Shown: positions 1 to 7,997, counted from the first letter of the stretch. The stretch is 11,879 nucleotides of DNA from Flavobacteriales bacterium (GCA_009926905.1 RFNX01000336.1:1-11879); one strand, 5' to 3'. Made by a program: numbers and translations. Notes: generated from the sequence alone by a model not told the origin.

Positions 1-210
1 GTAATAAGTGAACGTTTCTCCATCACACAAAGTGGTGTCCCTTGTAAACGAATAAGAAGGATTTACATTTAACGTCAAATTTATAATTGAATCGCATCCT
101 GCAACCGTTTGTAGATTTAAGGTGTAATTTCCTGGTTGATTCAATTGTTGATTTCCAAGTGTGTAAAATTCGTTGGAACAAATCGTTTCGTTTATAGCCA
201 AGTTATAAAC
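1..210 (-). repeat. 51-residue Cys module, one full copy and the start of a second, in the LamG protein
   Basis: Residues 394-444 (positions 58-210) form one complete module, and residues 445-463 (1-57) start the next. Conserved first cysteines are at 404 and 455, exactly 51 residues apart. The GCDS cysteine is at 432, 28 residues after the first. Both spacings equal those in the neighbouring lectin-like protein. More copies probably follow outside the window. Confidence 0.8.
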
Positions 211-1389
211 TGGATTTACAGTGATAGTAGCTGCTGTCGTATCGCTATAACATCCGTTGAACATTAAATAAACGGAATAAATACCTGATTGAATGGAAGT
301 CGCGTTTGGAATAAGTGTATCAAAACTTGTACTTGCGAAGCCATTTGGTCCTGTCCAGTAGGAAGTTGCTCCAGAAAGCGTATCGATTGACAATGCAAGC
401 GTATCTCCGGAACAAAGTGGTGTATTAAAGCTGATAGTAGGAGCTGGAACTTGTGCGGGTTGACCTATAATTGTATCTTTTGTAATGATACAACCTTCTA
501 AAGATTTGATATAAACAGTAATATTTCCGCCCACTATGTTGCTAAAAGTACTATCGGGAAAAAAGTTTGTACCGTTAATGGAATACGTAATTTGATTTCC
601 AACACCTGAGATTGATAGACTTGCATCTGAATAACCAAAGCATGTTGCATCAACAATTTCTAAACCATTAATTTCTGGAACTAAAATCGTTGGCGCTTCT
701 GTATCAAAAGTTGGAGATCCTTGAGGAATGCCATTATAAGTTGCATTTCCTTGTAAATTCAAATAATTCCCATCAAATTTATAATATGCCAAAAGTCCAG
801 CTTCTGCAGTGGGATTTGCCAGATTATTCATGTTTTGTAATATTTGAGGTTGGGTTCTAACAATATTCCAAACTCTCAATTCATCAATAGAGCCACGAAA
901 ATGATCTGTGCCAGGACTTGCTGAACGAGTTCCAATAGCACTTACAAGATCGTTGGTTACAATAGTTCCTGTGTGCGCGCTGTCAGCAACCAAACAACCG
1001 TTGACATACAGTTTAATAGAAGCTCCATCATAAGTAGCAGCAATGTGATACCATACATTATTGACAACAGGAATCGGACTCGTCACTACTTTAAATCCCG
1101 AGCTAGTAGTTATCTGGAAATTATTGGCTCTCATTAAATAATTCACATTACTTGGATCTAAATGCTTAGAAATAATATTTTGAATATTGCCGTTGGCTCC
1201 TCTTTTGTATAAAGCTTCAACGGTAATTTGAGTTCCTCCGACATCTAAATCCCCAATGGCTAACCATCGCAAAGTTGGTGCAGGGAAAGTACTGAGTGAA
1301 TTTTGGGAAATAGAATAATAACTCGTGAAAACTAATGCAAGGAGAAAGCTTAGTTTTAAAGAAAAGGTGGAGAATCTAGTTGATATCAT
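1..1389 (-). CDS. Secreted LamG-domain protein with SprB/Ig-like and 51-residue modules (probable T9SS cargo), 3' end outside window
   Basis: The frame is open without a stop from an ATG at 1387-1389 to the window edge (463 codons), so the C-terminus is missing. Residues 1-28 form a signal peptide (basic MISTR start, hydrophobic core LSFLLALVF, cut before Q29). Residues about 35-210 look like a LamG/concanavalin-like domain, with the typical HIAATYDGASIKLYVNG strand (115-131) and GSIDELRVWN near 166-175. Residues about 245-300 resemble an SprB-type repeat (CFGYSDAS to LEGC), and 315-393 an Ig-like module with YWTGPNGF. From 394 a 51-residue module starts (C404, then GCDS with C432), and a second copy begins at C455. 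By family, such proteins are exported by the T9SS and carry a C-terminal sorting domain. That part would lie outside the window, so the cargo assignment is inferred from architecture and from the upstream neighbour, which shares both module types. The ligand is unknown; sugar or matrix binding is plausible. Confidence 0.88.
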   Translation of the reverse strand, partial: MISTRFSTFSLKLSFLLALVFTSYYSISQNSLSTFPAPTLRWLAIGDLDVGGTQITVEALYKRGANGNIQNIISKHLDPSNVNYLMRANNFQITTSSGFKVVTSPIPVVNNVWYHIAATYDGASIKLYVNGCLVADSAHTGTIVTNDLVSAIGTRSASPGTDHFRGSIDELRVWNIVRTQPQILQNMNNLANPTAEAGLLAYYKFDGNYLNLQGNATYNGIPQGSPTFDTEAPTILVPEINGLEIVDATCFGYSDASLSISGVGNQITYSINGTNFFPDSTFSNIVGGNITVYIKSLEGCIITKDTIIGQPAQVPAPTISFNTPLCSGDTLALSIDTLSGATSYWTGPNGFASTSFDTLIPNATSIQSGIYSVYLMFNGCYSDTTAATITVNPVYNLAINETICSNEFYTLGNQQLNQPGNYTLNLQTVAGCDSIINLTLNVNPSYSFTRDTTLCDGETFTYY

Positions 1390-1402
1390 ATAATTATTGG
1401 CA

Positions 1403-1435
1403 CAAAGGTAATTTGTAATTTAAAGTTAATGTCAA
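1403..1435 (-). promoter_or_regulatory. Bacteroidota-type promoter for the LamG gene
   Basis: Read on the minus strand, TTG (1433-1435) is followed after 22 bases by TACCTTTG (1403-1410). This matches the TTG-N17-23-TAnnTTTG pattern known from Flavobacterium. The predicted transcription start would fall only about 8-10 bases before the ATG at 1389, giving a very short leader. Confidence 0.6.
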
Positions 1436-1465
1436 AAAGACACCTAACAAACGAAGATAGTTGCT

Positions 1466-1486
1466 TAGTTAATAAAAAATTAACTA
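1466..1486. other. AT-only hairpin overlapping the stop codon of the lectin-like gene
   Basis: TAGTTAAT (1466-1473) and ATTAACTA (1479-1486) are perfect 8-base inverted arms around an A5/T5 loop. The right arm contains the stop codon (1484-1486). A competing 7-base pairing of 1456-1462 with 1482-1488 is also possible. There is no GC stem and no terminal T run, so it is at best a weak terminator. Confidence 0.35.
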
Positions 1487-3595
1487 TCGAATAATGTGGA
1501 AATAACCCGATTTAGAGCCTTCATTAAAGACTAACTTGTAGTAATAAACGCCGTCACTTAGTTCGGTGCCATCAGTAGTTTTTCCTTCAAATGGATCTTC
1601 ATTAAATTTGTGCGAAAAAACAACATTTCCCCAGCGGTTGTATATAAATAATTCAAATTCATAACAAGTGTAGAAATAAGATTGAACATCTAATTTGTCA
1701 TTAATTCCATCATTGTCCGGTGTAATTACATTTGGAAAAATGAAATCCTCAAAATTGAAAATGTTGGTAATCGTTACTGGAATAGAAGCAGCAGGAGAAA
1801 CACAACCGTTTACAGTTAATGTGGCACTGTAAATTCCCATGTTAACAGGATAGGCATTGAAAGTATTATTCTGTTGTGTCGATGAAAAATTATTAGGACC
1901 TATCCAAGAATAAGTTGCAAAGTCATAAAATTCGGCACTTAAAACTAATGGATCACCTGGACAATTCAACGGACTATTATTCGATAAGACTGGAGCAGGT
2001 GGAATCGGATAAACAGTTAAATTCAACGTTACAATTGAATCACAGCCGTTTGAACCAAGAACTGTTGCTGTGTAAGTTCCTTGTTGGCTATAAACTTGTC
2101 CATTAAAATTATAGTTTTCTCCTTGACACATGGCATGACTGACCGTTGCAGTTGCAATGGGTTTGAAACTTAAAATCAAATTAACAATTGAGTCACAACC
2201 TTGAGCGTTTTGAATTTGTTGGGAATAATTTCCCGGATTTGTAAGTGTTTGTCCGAAGAAAGAATAAGTTGCCCCAGGACAAATAGCCACATTCGTAACA
2301 GAACTTAAGGGTGGATTAACAATTAAGTTTAAAGTAACAATTGAATCGCAACCAGCTGGATTTTGAGTGGTTTGAGTATAAATACCTCCATTTGTCAAAA
2401 CTTGTCCAAAAAATGAGTAAGAACCTCCTTGGCAAATGCTTGCATTGATTGTTCCTGTCAGCGGAGGATTGAAGGATAAATTTAGAGTTATTGTTGAATC
2501 ACAGCCATTTGCACCAATAACTGTGGCTTGATGTGTTCCTGCAGTAGAAAAGGTTTGCCCACCAATTGTGTAAGAACCACCTTGACAAACCGAAGTTGTT
2601 ATGGTACTATAATTTAATGGTTTAACTGTCACAACTACATTATCGCTTACAGGACAAGAAGTTGGATTACTTACCAATGTTGTCGTAACTGTAAATGTTT
2701 GGGTGATTGGACTGGTTCCAGAATTGGTCAGATTTACAGTTGGATCAGAAACGTTTGTTTGGCTTAAACCTGCTGCTGGCGACCAAGAATAGATATAATT
2801 TGGGTTGGATGTTGCCCCAATTTGCCCATTACTTCCGCTACATATGGAAATGTCTGGACCAGCGTCAGGTGTAGCGATGTCCGCATAAATTCTAGCATCT
2901 TTAATGGAATGTCTGTCGTTTGAACCACCTGTACTTGCAGTGAAACCCATATATCCAACGAAAGTAACTGTGTAATTTGTACTTAACCATTGCGTTCCAT
3001 TCACAGAAACAGTAATAACGCCATTGTCGTAGCTTATCACTGCATGATTGTAAGCATTCGAGCGAATAAAATTTAAGTTTCCTCCAGAATTATTGACCTT
3101 TACAATTCCTGTCCCACATTCATTGTAACCTGCACCATTAAAAATTTGAATTTCAGGATTCGACCCACAACCATTGTCATAAGTGTCAAAAACAACTTTT
3201 ATTCCATTAGCAGTTTGCGGAATTCCAACTCCACCGCCGCTTACAAATCCTGTTGGAGGAACATCTAAAAAACAAAATGCGATTCCATCTGCCGAGCTAC
3301 CGTCGAAAATTCTAAAATAAAAATCGACGTTCCATTGGTAACAGGTTGCTAAATCAATTGGTTGACTGAAAAACGCGCCACCACTCGAACCGTTAACGTT
3401 GTTTGTCAAAATCATTTCGTCACTGTTTCCATTGCTATCTCCTCCAGTATCACCTGTTGTGGCAGCACCAGTCAAATTCCAACCAGTTGTGTTCATTGTT
3501 GGGGAGCCGTTTAGCTCTGCAAAAATTAAGGTTTGCGCTGAAAAAGAATTAATTGAGCATACAATCAGTGTAATCAATAATGCTAATCGAAACAT
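1484..3595 (-). CDS. Secreted L-type-lectin-like adhesin with four 51-residue modules and T9SS type B sorting domain
   Basis: This is a 703-residue extracellular protein when read from the ATG at 3593-3595. Residues 1-20 are a signal peptide (MFRLALLITLIVCSINSFSA, then Q). Residues about 24-236 resemble the legume-lectin/concanavalin fold: DGIAFCFLD near 103-111, FDTYDNGCG near 136-144, and a closing YMGFTASTGG. An Ig/PKD-like segment follows (241-326). Four tandem 51-residue modules span 327-530, and an Ig-like module (533-610) has YSWIGPNNF. The final 90 residues (FPNVITPDNDGINDKL ... YNRWGNVVF ... GVYYYKLVF ... HIIR) are the gliding-motility-associated, type B T9SS sorting domain. A longer reading starts at TTG 3616. 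I prefer the ATG because the TTG lies inside a good -7 box and the ATG opens directly into the signal peptide. The natural ligand and the partner needed for type B export are unknown. The downstream LamG gene shares its modules. Confidence 0.92.
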   Translation of the reverse strand: MFRLALLITLIVCSINSFSAQTLIFAELNGSPTMNTTGWNLTGAATTGDTGGDSNGNSDEMILTNNVNGSSGGAFFSQPIDLATCYQWNVDFYFRIFDGSSADGIAFCFLDVPPTGFVSGGGVGIPQTANGIKVVFDTYDNGCGSNPEIQIFNGAGYNECGTGIVKVNNSGGNLNFIRSNAYNHAVISYDNGVITVSVNGTQWLSTNYTVTFVGYMGFTASTGGSNDRHSIKDARIYADIATPDAGPDISICSGSNGQIGATSNPNYIYSWSPAAGLSQTNVSDPTVNLTNSGTSPITQTFTVTTTLVSNPTSCPVSDNVVVTVKPLNYSTITTSVCQGGSYTIGGQTFSTAGTHQATVIGANGCDSTITLNLSFNPPLTGTINASICQGGSYSFFGQVLTNGGIYTQTTQNPAGCDSIVTLNLIVNPPLSSVTNVAICPGATYSFFGQTLTNPGNYSQQIQNAQGCDSIVNLILSFKPIATATVSHAMCQGENYNFNGQVYSQQGTYTATVLGSNGCDSIVTLNLTVYPIPPAPVLSNNSPLNCPGDPLVLSAEFYDFATYSWIGPNNFSSTQQNNTFNAYPVNMGIYSATLTVNGCVSPAASIPVTITNIFNFEDFIFPNVITPDNDGINDKLDVQSYFYTCYEFELFIYNRWGNVVFSHKFNEDPFEGKTTDGTELSDGVYYYKLVFNEGSKSGYFHIIR
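2006..2617 (-). repeat. Four exact 51-residue (153-base) tandem modules in the lectin-like protein
   Basis: Copies lie at 2465-2617, 2312-2464, 2159-2311 and 2006-2158. Each has a first cysteine (residues 337, 388, 439, 490) and a GCDS cysteine (365, 416, 467, 518), so both recur at exactly 51 residues with no insertions or deletions. Shared positions give C-x-G-x-x-Y-x-(F/I)-x-G-Q, an aromatic or His strand after a Gly, then GCDS-(I/T)-(V/T)-x-L-x-L-x-(V/F). The DNA copies are diverged, so these are old protein repeats. The two cysteines may form a disulfide (inference). Confidence 0.9.
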
Positions 3596-3613
3596 GTTTT
3601 TATCTTTTTTATT

Positions 3614-3621
3614 CAAAAGTA
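3614..3621 (-). promoter_or_regulatory. -7 box TACTTTTG for the lectin-like gene; decides its start
   Basis: On the minus strand TACTTTTG fits TAnnTTTG. Its last three bases are the TTG that could be read as a start at 3616. A transcript from this box would begin after that TTG and before the ATG at 3595. The nearest upstream TTG is 25 bases away, outside the usual 17-23, so the -33 element is imperfect. Confidence 0.5.
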
Positions 3622-3633
3622 TTATTTTTTATT

Positions 3634-3652
3634 TAATTGAAATTTTCAATTA
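3634..3652. repeat. 19-base near-perfect palindrome between the ABC-F and lectin-like genes
   Basis: TAATTGAAA (3634-3642) and TTTCAATTA (3644-3652) are perfect inverted arms around a single T. It lies just after the ABC-F stop and before the -7 box of the lectin-like gene, overlapping the region where a -33 element or operator would sit. No T run follows on the minus strand, so an intrinsic terminator is unlikely. A protein-binding dyad is possible. Confidence 0.4.
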
Positions 3653-3667
3653 CATGAAAATCAGTAA

Positions 3668-5545
3668 TTAAGCAAATTCTGCAAGTTCCATCCAACGTTC
3701 TGTTTTAGATTCGATTTCCTCTTGAATTTTTCCAAGTTTGATTCCAAAATCGTAAACTTCTTTGTTGTTTAGATTACCTGACGAAAGTTGTTCGACAATT
3801 GTTGCCTTGTCAGCTTCTAAAGTTTCTAAATCTTTTTCCAATTTTTTGAATTCCTCTTTTTCTTTGAAATTCAATTTACGCTTTTCAACTTCTGTTTTCT
3901 TCTCTGCAATTACTTGCTTTTCTACTACAGCTTGTGCTTGCGCCAAATTACTTTTCTCGTCGCGTTTATCTTGAATTTGTTTTTTTCTAAAATCAGTATA
4001 ATTTCCAACAATATCTTTGATTTTTCCTTCTCCTTCAAATACAAAAAGGTGATCTACCATCTTGTCCATAAAATAACGGTCGTGAGATACAACAATCAAA
4101 CAGCCTTGGAAATTTCTCAAGTAATCTTCCAAAACAGACATTGCGAAAATATCTAAATCGTTGGTTGGCTCATCGAGAATCAAAAAATTCGGATTACTCA
4201 TCAAAACGCGCAATAATTTCAAACGGCGCTTTTCTCCCCCACTCAATTTATGTACGAAATTGTAATGCATGTCTCTCGAAAAAAGAAAACGCTCCAGTAA
4301 CTGAGCTGCAGACAATTGACGTCCTTTTTCCAATGGAATGTATTCAGTGACTTCTTTCACTACATCAATCACTTTGAAATCGTCTGGAACTTTAATCAAA
4401 TCTTGGGAATAGTAACCAAAAACAACTGTTTCTCCAATAACGATTTTTCCTTTATCCGTAGGTTCTTCACCCAACAACATTTTTAAGAAAGTCGTTTTTC
4501 CTGTTCCGTTATTACCAACGATTCCTAAACGTTCTAATCGCTGGACATTGTAGGTGAAATCTTCCAGTATTTTTTTCTCACCGAAGTTTTTTCCAACCTT
4601 GTGAAATTCCACAATTTTAGAACCTAAACGTTCCATTTTTACAAGTAATTCCAATTCGTCTTCGTCGGTGCTTTGTAAAGCAGTTTTTTTGATGTCTTGA
4701 AAAGCATCCACACGCGCTTTTTGTTTCACACCGCGTGCTTTCGGTTGACGACGAATCCATTCCAATTCTTTCTTAAAGGTGTTTTTTGCCTTCTCGATTG
4801 TAGATTGCAATTGGTCTTCACGTTCCGCTTTTTTCTCCAAGTAGTAAGAGAAATTTCCTTTGTATTTATAAATCGTTTGGTCAGCTAATTCAAAGATTGT
4901 ATCGCAAACTACTTCTAAGAAATAACGGTCATGTGTCACCATTAAAATCGTTGATTTCGAGGTCGCTAAGTACGATTCCAACCATTCAATCATATCCAAA
5001 TCCAAGTGATTCGTAGGCTCATCAAGGAATAAAAAATCAGCTTCTGACAACAAAACTTTCGCTAAAGCCACACGTTTTTTCTGACCTCCAGAAAGTGAAC
5101 CAACAAGCTGTGAAGTATCTTGTAATTTAAGAACCGACAAAATTTGTTGGACTTTCACTTCGATGTCCCAAGCGTTCATTTCTGTGATTTCTTGGTACAA
5201 ATGTTCCAACGCTTTTTCGTCGTTGTTGTCCATCGCAATGTTGTACTCTTTAATCAATTTTAGTTCAGGCAAATCGTGATCGAAAACCGCTTCCAGAATC
5301 GTTTGTTCAGCATTCATCAATTCTGTTTGTTCCATGAAAGCAACACGAATGTCATTTCTAAAAACAATTCGACCGCTATCATATTGCTCAAAATCCATCA
5401 AGCAGCGCAATAAAGTTGTTTTTCCAGAACCATTTTTTGCAATAATGGCTACTTTTTGACCTTGGTCGATACCAAAAGTTAAGTCAGTAAAAAGTACGCG
5501 TTCACCAAATGATTTGGTAAGATTTTCAACAGAAAGGTAATTCAT
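3668..5545 (-). CDS. uup: ABC-F family ATPase, Uup-type, with C-terminal coiled coil
   Basis: This soluble 625-residue protein has two ATP-binding cassettes and no membrane segment. ABC-F proteins act at the ribosome or on nucleic-acid-related processes rather than in transport. NBD1 has Walker A AKNGSGKT (36-43), signature LSGGQ (151-155), Walker B FLFLDEP with catalytic E176, and switch H205. NBD2 has GNNGTGKT (344-351), LSGGE (434-438), FLILDEP with E459, and H488. The linker helix segment KKELEWIRRQPKARGVKQKARV (258-279) and the charged coiled-coil tail (about 535-620) are the Uup pattern; E. coli Uup is a similar length. The first Walker A glycine is Ala36, so NBD1 departs slightly from GxxGxGK[ST], while all other catalytic residues are present. 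It starts at ATG 5545, 99 bases after porZ ends, with its own -7 box between them. Uup is implicated in DNA-branch processing and ribosome-linked roles. The subfamily call is good, but the cellular role here is inferred. Confidence 0.93.
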   Translation of the reverse strand: MNYLSVENLTKSFGERVLFTDLTFGIDQGQKVAIIAKNGSGKTTLLRCLMDFEQYDSGRIVFRNDIRVAFMEQTELMNAEQTILEAVFDHDLPELKLIKEYNIAMDNNDEKALEHLYQEITEMNAWDIEVKVQQILSVLKLQDTSQLVGSLSGGQKKRVALAKVLLSEADFLFLDEPTNHLDLDMIEWLESYLATSKSTILMVTHDRYFLEVVCDTIFELADQTIYKYKGNFSYYLEKKAEREDQLQSTIEKAKNTFKKELEWIRRQPKARGVKQKARVDAFQDIKKTALQSTDEDELELLVKMERLGSKIVEFHKVGKNFGEKKILEDFTYNVQRLERLGIVGNNGTGKTTFLKMLLGEEPTDKGKIVIGETVVFGYYSQDLIKVPDDFKVIDVVKEVTEYIPLEKGRQLSAAQLLERFLFSRDMHYNFVHKLSGGEKRRLKLLRVLMSNPNFLILDEPTNDLDIFAMSVLEDYLRNFQGCLIVVSHDRYFMDKMVDHLFVFEGEGKIKDIVGNYTDFRKKQIQDKRDEKSNLAQAQAVVEKQVIAEKKTEVEKRKLNFKEKEEFKKLEKDLETLEADKATIVEQLSSGNLNNKEVYDFGIKLGKIQEEIESKTERWMELAEFA

Positions 5546-5577
5546 CGGTGCTTATTTATGCCCATTTTTGGGAAGTG

Positions 5578-5585
5578 CAAAGGTA
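5578..5585 (-). promoter_or_regulatory. -7 box TACCTTTG upstream of the ABC-F gene
   Basis: On the minus strand TACCTTTG lies 33 bases before the ATG at 5545 and is the same octamer as in front of the LamG gene. No TTG is present 17-23 bases upstream, so the -33 element is weak or absent. The leader contains a small CCCA-AAAA-TGGG hairpin (5561-5572). It suggests transcription independent of porZ. Confidence 0.5.
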
Positions 5586-5644
5586 GGTGTTTATTTCTTA
5601 AAGGTGAGGTTTTGAAGTAGAGGATATAAATGAAATCGAATGCC

Positions 5645-7969
5645 TTATTTTACAAGCAATACTTTCCCAACTTTCTTATCTTTTCCTTCGTTTGTTGCAG
5701 TCCAGATTAGGTAAACCCCAGTAGCTGCTTTTTGACCATCTAATGTCTTTCCATCCCAAGTTGCCGTGCCACCGTTTGAAGTTGTTTTGTACACCAAATT
5801 TCCTACTACATCTGTGATTTTAACATCTGAATTATAGCGAATTCCTTGCATAGTAATTGGTCCAAAATAATTTGGTCTAACTGGGTTTGGGAAAACAACA
5901 ACGTCGCTATAATCTGTGTCTTCATAAGTTGCGTTTGTGCGAAAAGAAAGTAATCCTTTATCAGTTATGATGAACAATTCCCCAGTTGTTTGATCTAATT
6001 TCAGGTCAAAAATTGTATTGGAAATCAAAGGCGAATTATCAGTAGTATATTGCTCTAAAATTTCAGAACCATCTTGTGAAAGCAATAAAACACCTGCGTT
6101 TGCTGTTGCAATCCATTTCCTGTTTCCTCCATCTACTTCGATGTCTGTGATATGTGTAGATCCCAAAACATATTCAACATTTCCTTCGAATTTAACCTTT
6201 ATTCTTTGTGCATCATATTCTCCAGCCGAAGCATCAAAAGCGGAATTTGCATTATACAAAATCGCGAATCCAGCGTCTGTTCCTATCCAAATTTCACCAT
6301 CAAAATCCGCTGCTAAAGCGGTAATGTTTTCAGAGGGTAAATTTCCATAATTTTCACCCATTCTAAGATTAATTCGTTTATCATCGCTAATGTCAGAAAT
6401 CGAACCATTTGTATTATAACCAAATAATCCATCATTGTCAGTTGCACACCAAATGTTTCCCTGAAAATCAACAATCATTTTTTTTGTGTATTTGTTCTTA
6501 GCACTTGTTCCAAGATCAAAATTAAACCATTCGCCTTTGTTGGTTCGAACGTTTAAAGGTTTATCAGCGTAACCATTTAAACACCATAAATTTCCTTTTT
6601 TATCAAAGCAAACATCTGAAACAAAATACCAACCACTTCCAGAAATACTTAATTGAAGTGTGGAGTTCGTGTCAGAATAAACGGAGCAATTTGTATCATT
6701 GAAAATAGTTACCGGTACTTCAGATGGAGTGCAAACCGCGTATTCATTTAAATTTTTAGGATTAATGGAAACATCTAAGAAATCCCAAATATTTTTCCCT
6801 TGCCAACAAGACTGCTCATTAGCATTCGTAAATGACCATTCTCCATCTTCAAAAAAATGAATGCCATTTTTAGTAAATGCAGGAAATTTACCGTTTAGGA
6901 ATCCTGATGCAATTGCAATTTTACCTTCTTGGGAATCAATCGAATAAAAGAAGTTATTGCTAGAGCCAGACACTTTGTAGTTTTTATAAGCTACTTCAGT
7001 TGGCATGAAATACAAACAATTTGATAAATCTGAAGCCCACATTCCTTTAGAATTTATTCCAGATCTTGAAATAGACATATTTATGCCTAAATTAGAGTTG
7101 TTATAACCACTAACGGATTCAAAAGTTAAGGCATCGTAGACAAATATTCCTCCTTCTAAATTAATTGCAATTTGATTCGTACTAATAGGATTTAGCGAAT
7201 TTATTTCAAGAGAAAATGGGCTTTCTGAAACTATTAATTTACCTGAATTTGTAAGTACAAACAAACTGTCTTTACCGTAATCGGTGTGCTGAAAAAGAAC
7301 GAATTGATTGCCATTTACTTCATCAATTTCTTTGTATTGATTTTGAGTTAAAACTTGTAAACGATTGTCTGTTGTCCACTCAGATGGAGCTGCAATTGCT
7401 GGATTATTAATCAATCCTCTCAATAATTTGGTTGGAGTTAAAGCTAAGATTGTATCTCCGGCAAAGGAAACATCATTGATTTTTTCAACGCCATTCGTTG
7501 GGTAAAACGAATCTTTCACTTCATTTTTAGTTGGATTTAATTGAATAATCGCAAAATCTGTTGAAACATAAATAAAATCCTGAAATCTTATAAAACCATT
7601 TATGCGTTTTGAAGAAGCTATGGTGGCCAATTTTATTGCAGGAATATTATAAATTTTACCATTTTTAAGCTTGTCAATATTGCCATTTTCATAACCAATA
7701 AATAAAGCAGCTTCAGTTTCGTCCCAGTACAATCTACTAATTGAAACGTCCGAAAGAACATTTAAAATGTTAAACAATTCTGTTTCGTCATTCTTTGTAA
7801 TATCCAAAGTAATCAGTCCATTCTCTAAGGCTACGTAAATTTTATCTTCTGTAGCAGCAACATCTATTGCTTTGCTTGTTGCTGTATGAAATCGCCATTC
7901 ACCCGTTCCGATTTGAGAAAAAGCAACTGCATTAATCATTAAAAAAAATAGTCCGAATATATAATTCAT
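5645..7969 (-). CDS. porZ: PorZ, T9SS attachment-complex beta-propeller protein
   Basis: This 774-residue exported protein is close to the size of the Porphyromonas PorZ. Residues 1-18 are a signal peptide (cut near AFS-Q). The mature N-terminus (GTGEWRFHTATSKAIDVAATEDKIYVAL, 21-48) followed by GLITLD and LSDVSISRLYW is the PorZ pattern. Two beta-propeller regions follow, with two-component-regulator-type blades in the second half, for example NIWCATDNDGLFGY (505-518), EIWIGTDAGFAILYN (559-573) and RKWIATANAGVLLL (617-630). Residues about 690-774 (VVFPNPV ... ITDVVGNLVY ... GVYLIW ... KVGKVLLVK) are a type A T9SS sorting-like domain. In Porphyromonas, PorZ works with PorU, PorV and PorQ at the outer surface, where cargo C-termini are cleaved and joined to anionic LPS, and PorZ binds or delivers that LPS. 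The role here is by homology. Its divergent neighbour is a YfhO-type membrane protein. Confidence 0.9.
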   Translation of the reverse strand: MNYIFGLFFLMINAVAFSQIGTGEWRFHTATSKAIDVAATEDKIYVALENGLITLDITKNDETELFNILNVLSDVSISRLYWDETEAALFIGYENGNIDKLKNGKIYNIPAIKLATIASSKRINGFIRFQDFIYVSTDFAIIQLNPTKNEVKDSFYPTNGVEKINDVSFAGDTILALTPTKLLRGLINNPAIAAPSEWTTDNRLQVLTQNQYKEIDEVNGNQFVLFQHTDYGKDSLFVLTNSGKLIVSESPFSLEINSLNPISTNQIAINLEGGIFVYDALTFESVSGYNNSNLGINMSISRSGINSKGMWASDLSNCLYFMPTEVAYKNYKVSGSSNNFFYSIDSQEGKIAIASGFLNGKFPAFTKNGIHFFEDGEWSFTNANEQSCWQGKNIWDFLDVSINPKNLNEYAVCTPSEVPVTIFNDTNCSVYSDTNSTLQLSISGSGWYFVSDVCFDKKGNLWCLNGYADKPLNVRTNKGEWFNFDLGTSAKNKYTKKMIVDFQGNIWCATDNDGLFGYNTNGSISDISDDKRINLRMGENYGNLPSENITALAADFDGEIWIGTDAGFAILYNANSAFDASAGEYDAQRIKVKFEGNVEYVLGSTHITDIEVDGGNRKWIATANAGVLLLSQDGSEILEQYTTDNSPLISNTIFDLKLDQTTGELFIITDKGLLSFRTNATYEDTDYSDVVVFPNPVRPNYFGPITMQGIRYNSDVKITDVVGNLVYKTTSNGGTATWDGKTLDGQKAATGVYLIWTATNEGKDKKVGKVLLVK

Positions 7970-7997
7970 AAGGGAAGTAAATTGAATTTGTTTATAA

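Noticed and set aside
2006..2617. CRISPR-like or DNA satellite repeat
   Set aside because: The 153-base periodicity is only clear at protein level. It is fully coding, has no identical repeat units and no variable spacers.
3399..3671. 90-codon plus-strand frame ending in the gap after the ABC-F gene
   Set aside because: Most of it is antisense to the lectin-like gene's signal peptide and head region. The hydrophobic look comes from complementing those codons.
3762..4350. Three overlapping plus-strand frames
   Set aside because: All are shadows of the well-supported ABC-F coding sequence, and they overlap one another.
6018..6350. 110-codon open frame on the plus strand
   Set aside because: It lies wholly antisense inside porZ, which has strong domain evidence. 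The translation is low-complexity Ser/Pro/Lys-rich with no family pattern and no -7 box.
1..7969. One long minus-strand operon from porZ to the LamG gene
   Set aside because: Gaps of about 70-100 bases contain -7 boxes in front of each downstream gene, which argues for separate promoters; read-through cannot be excluded.
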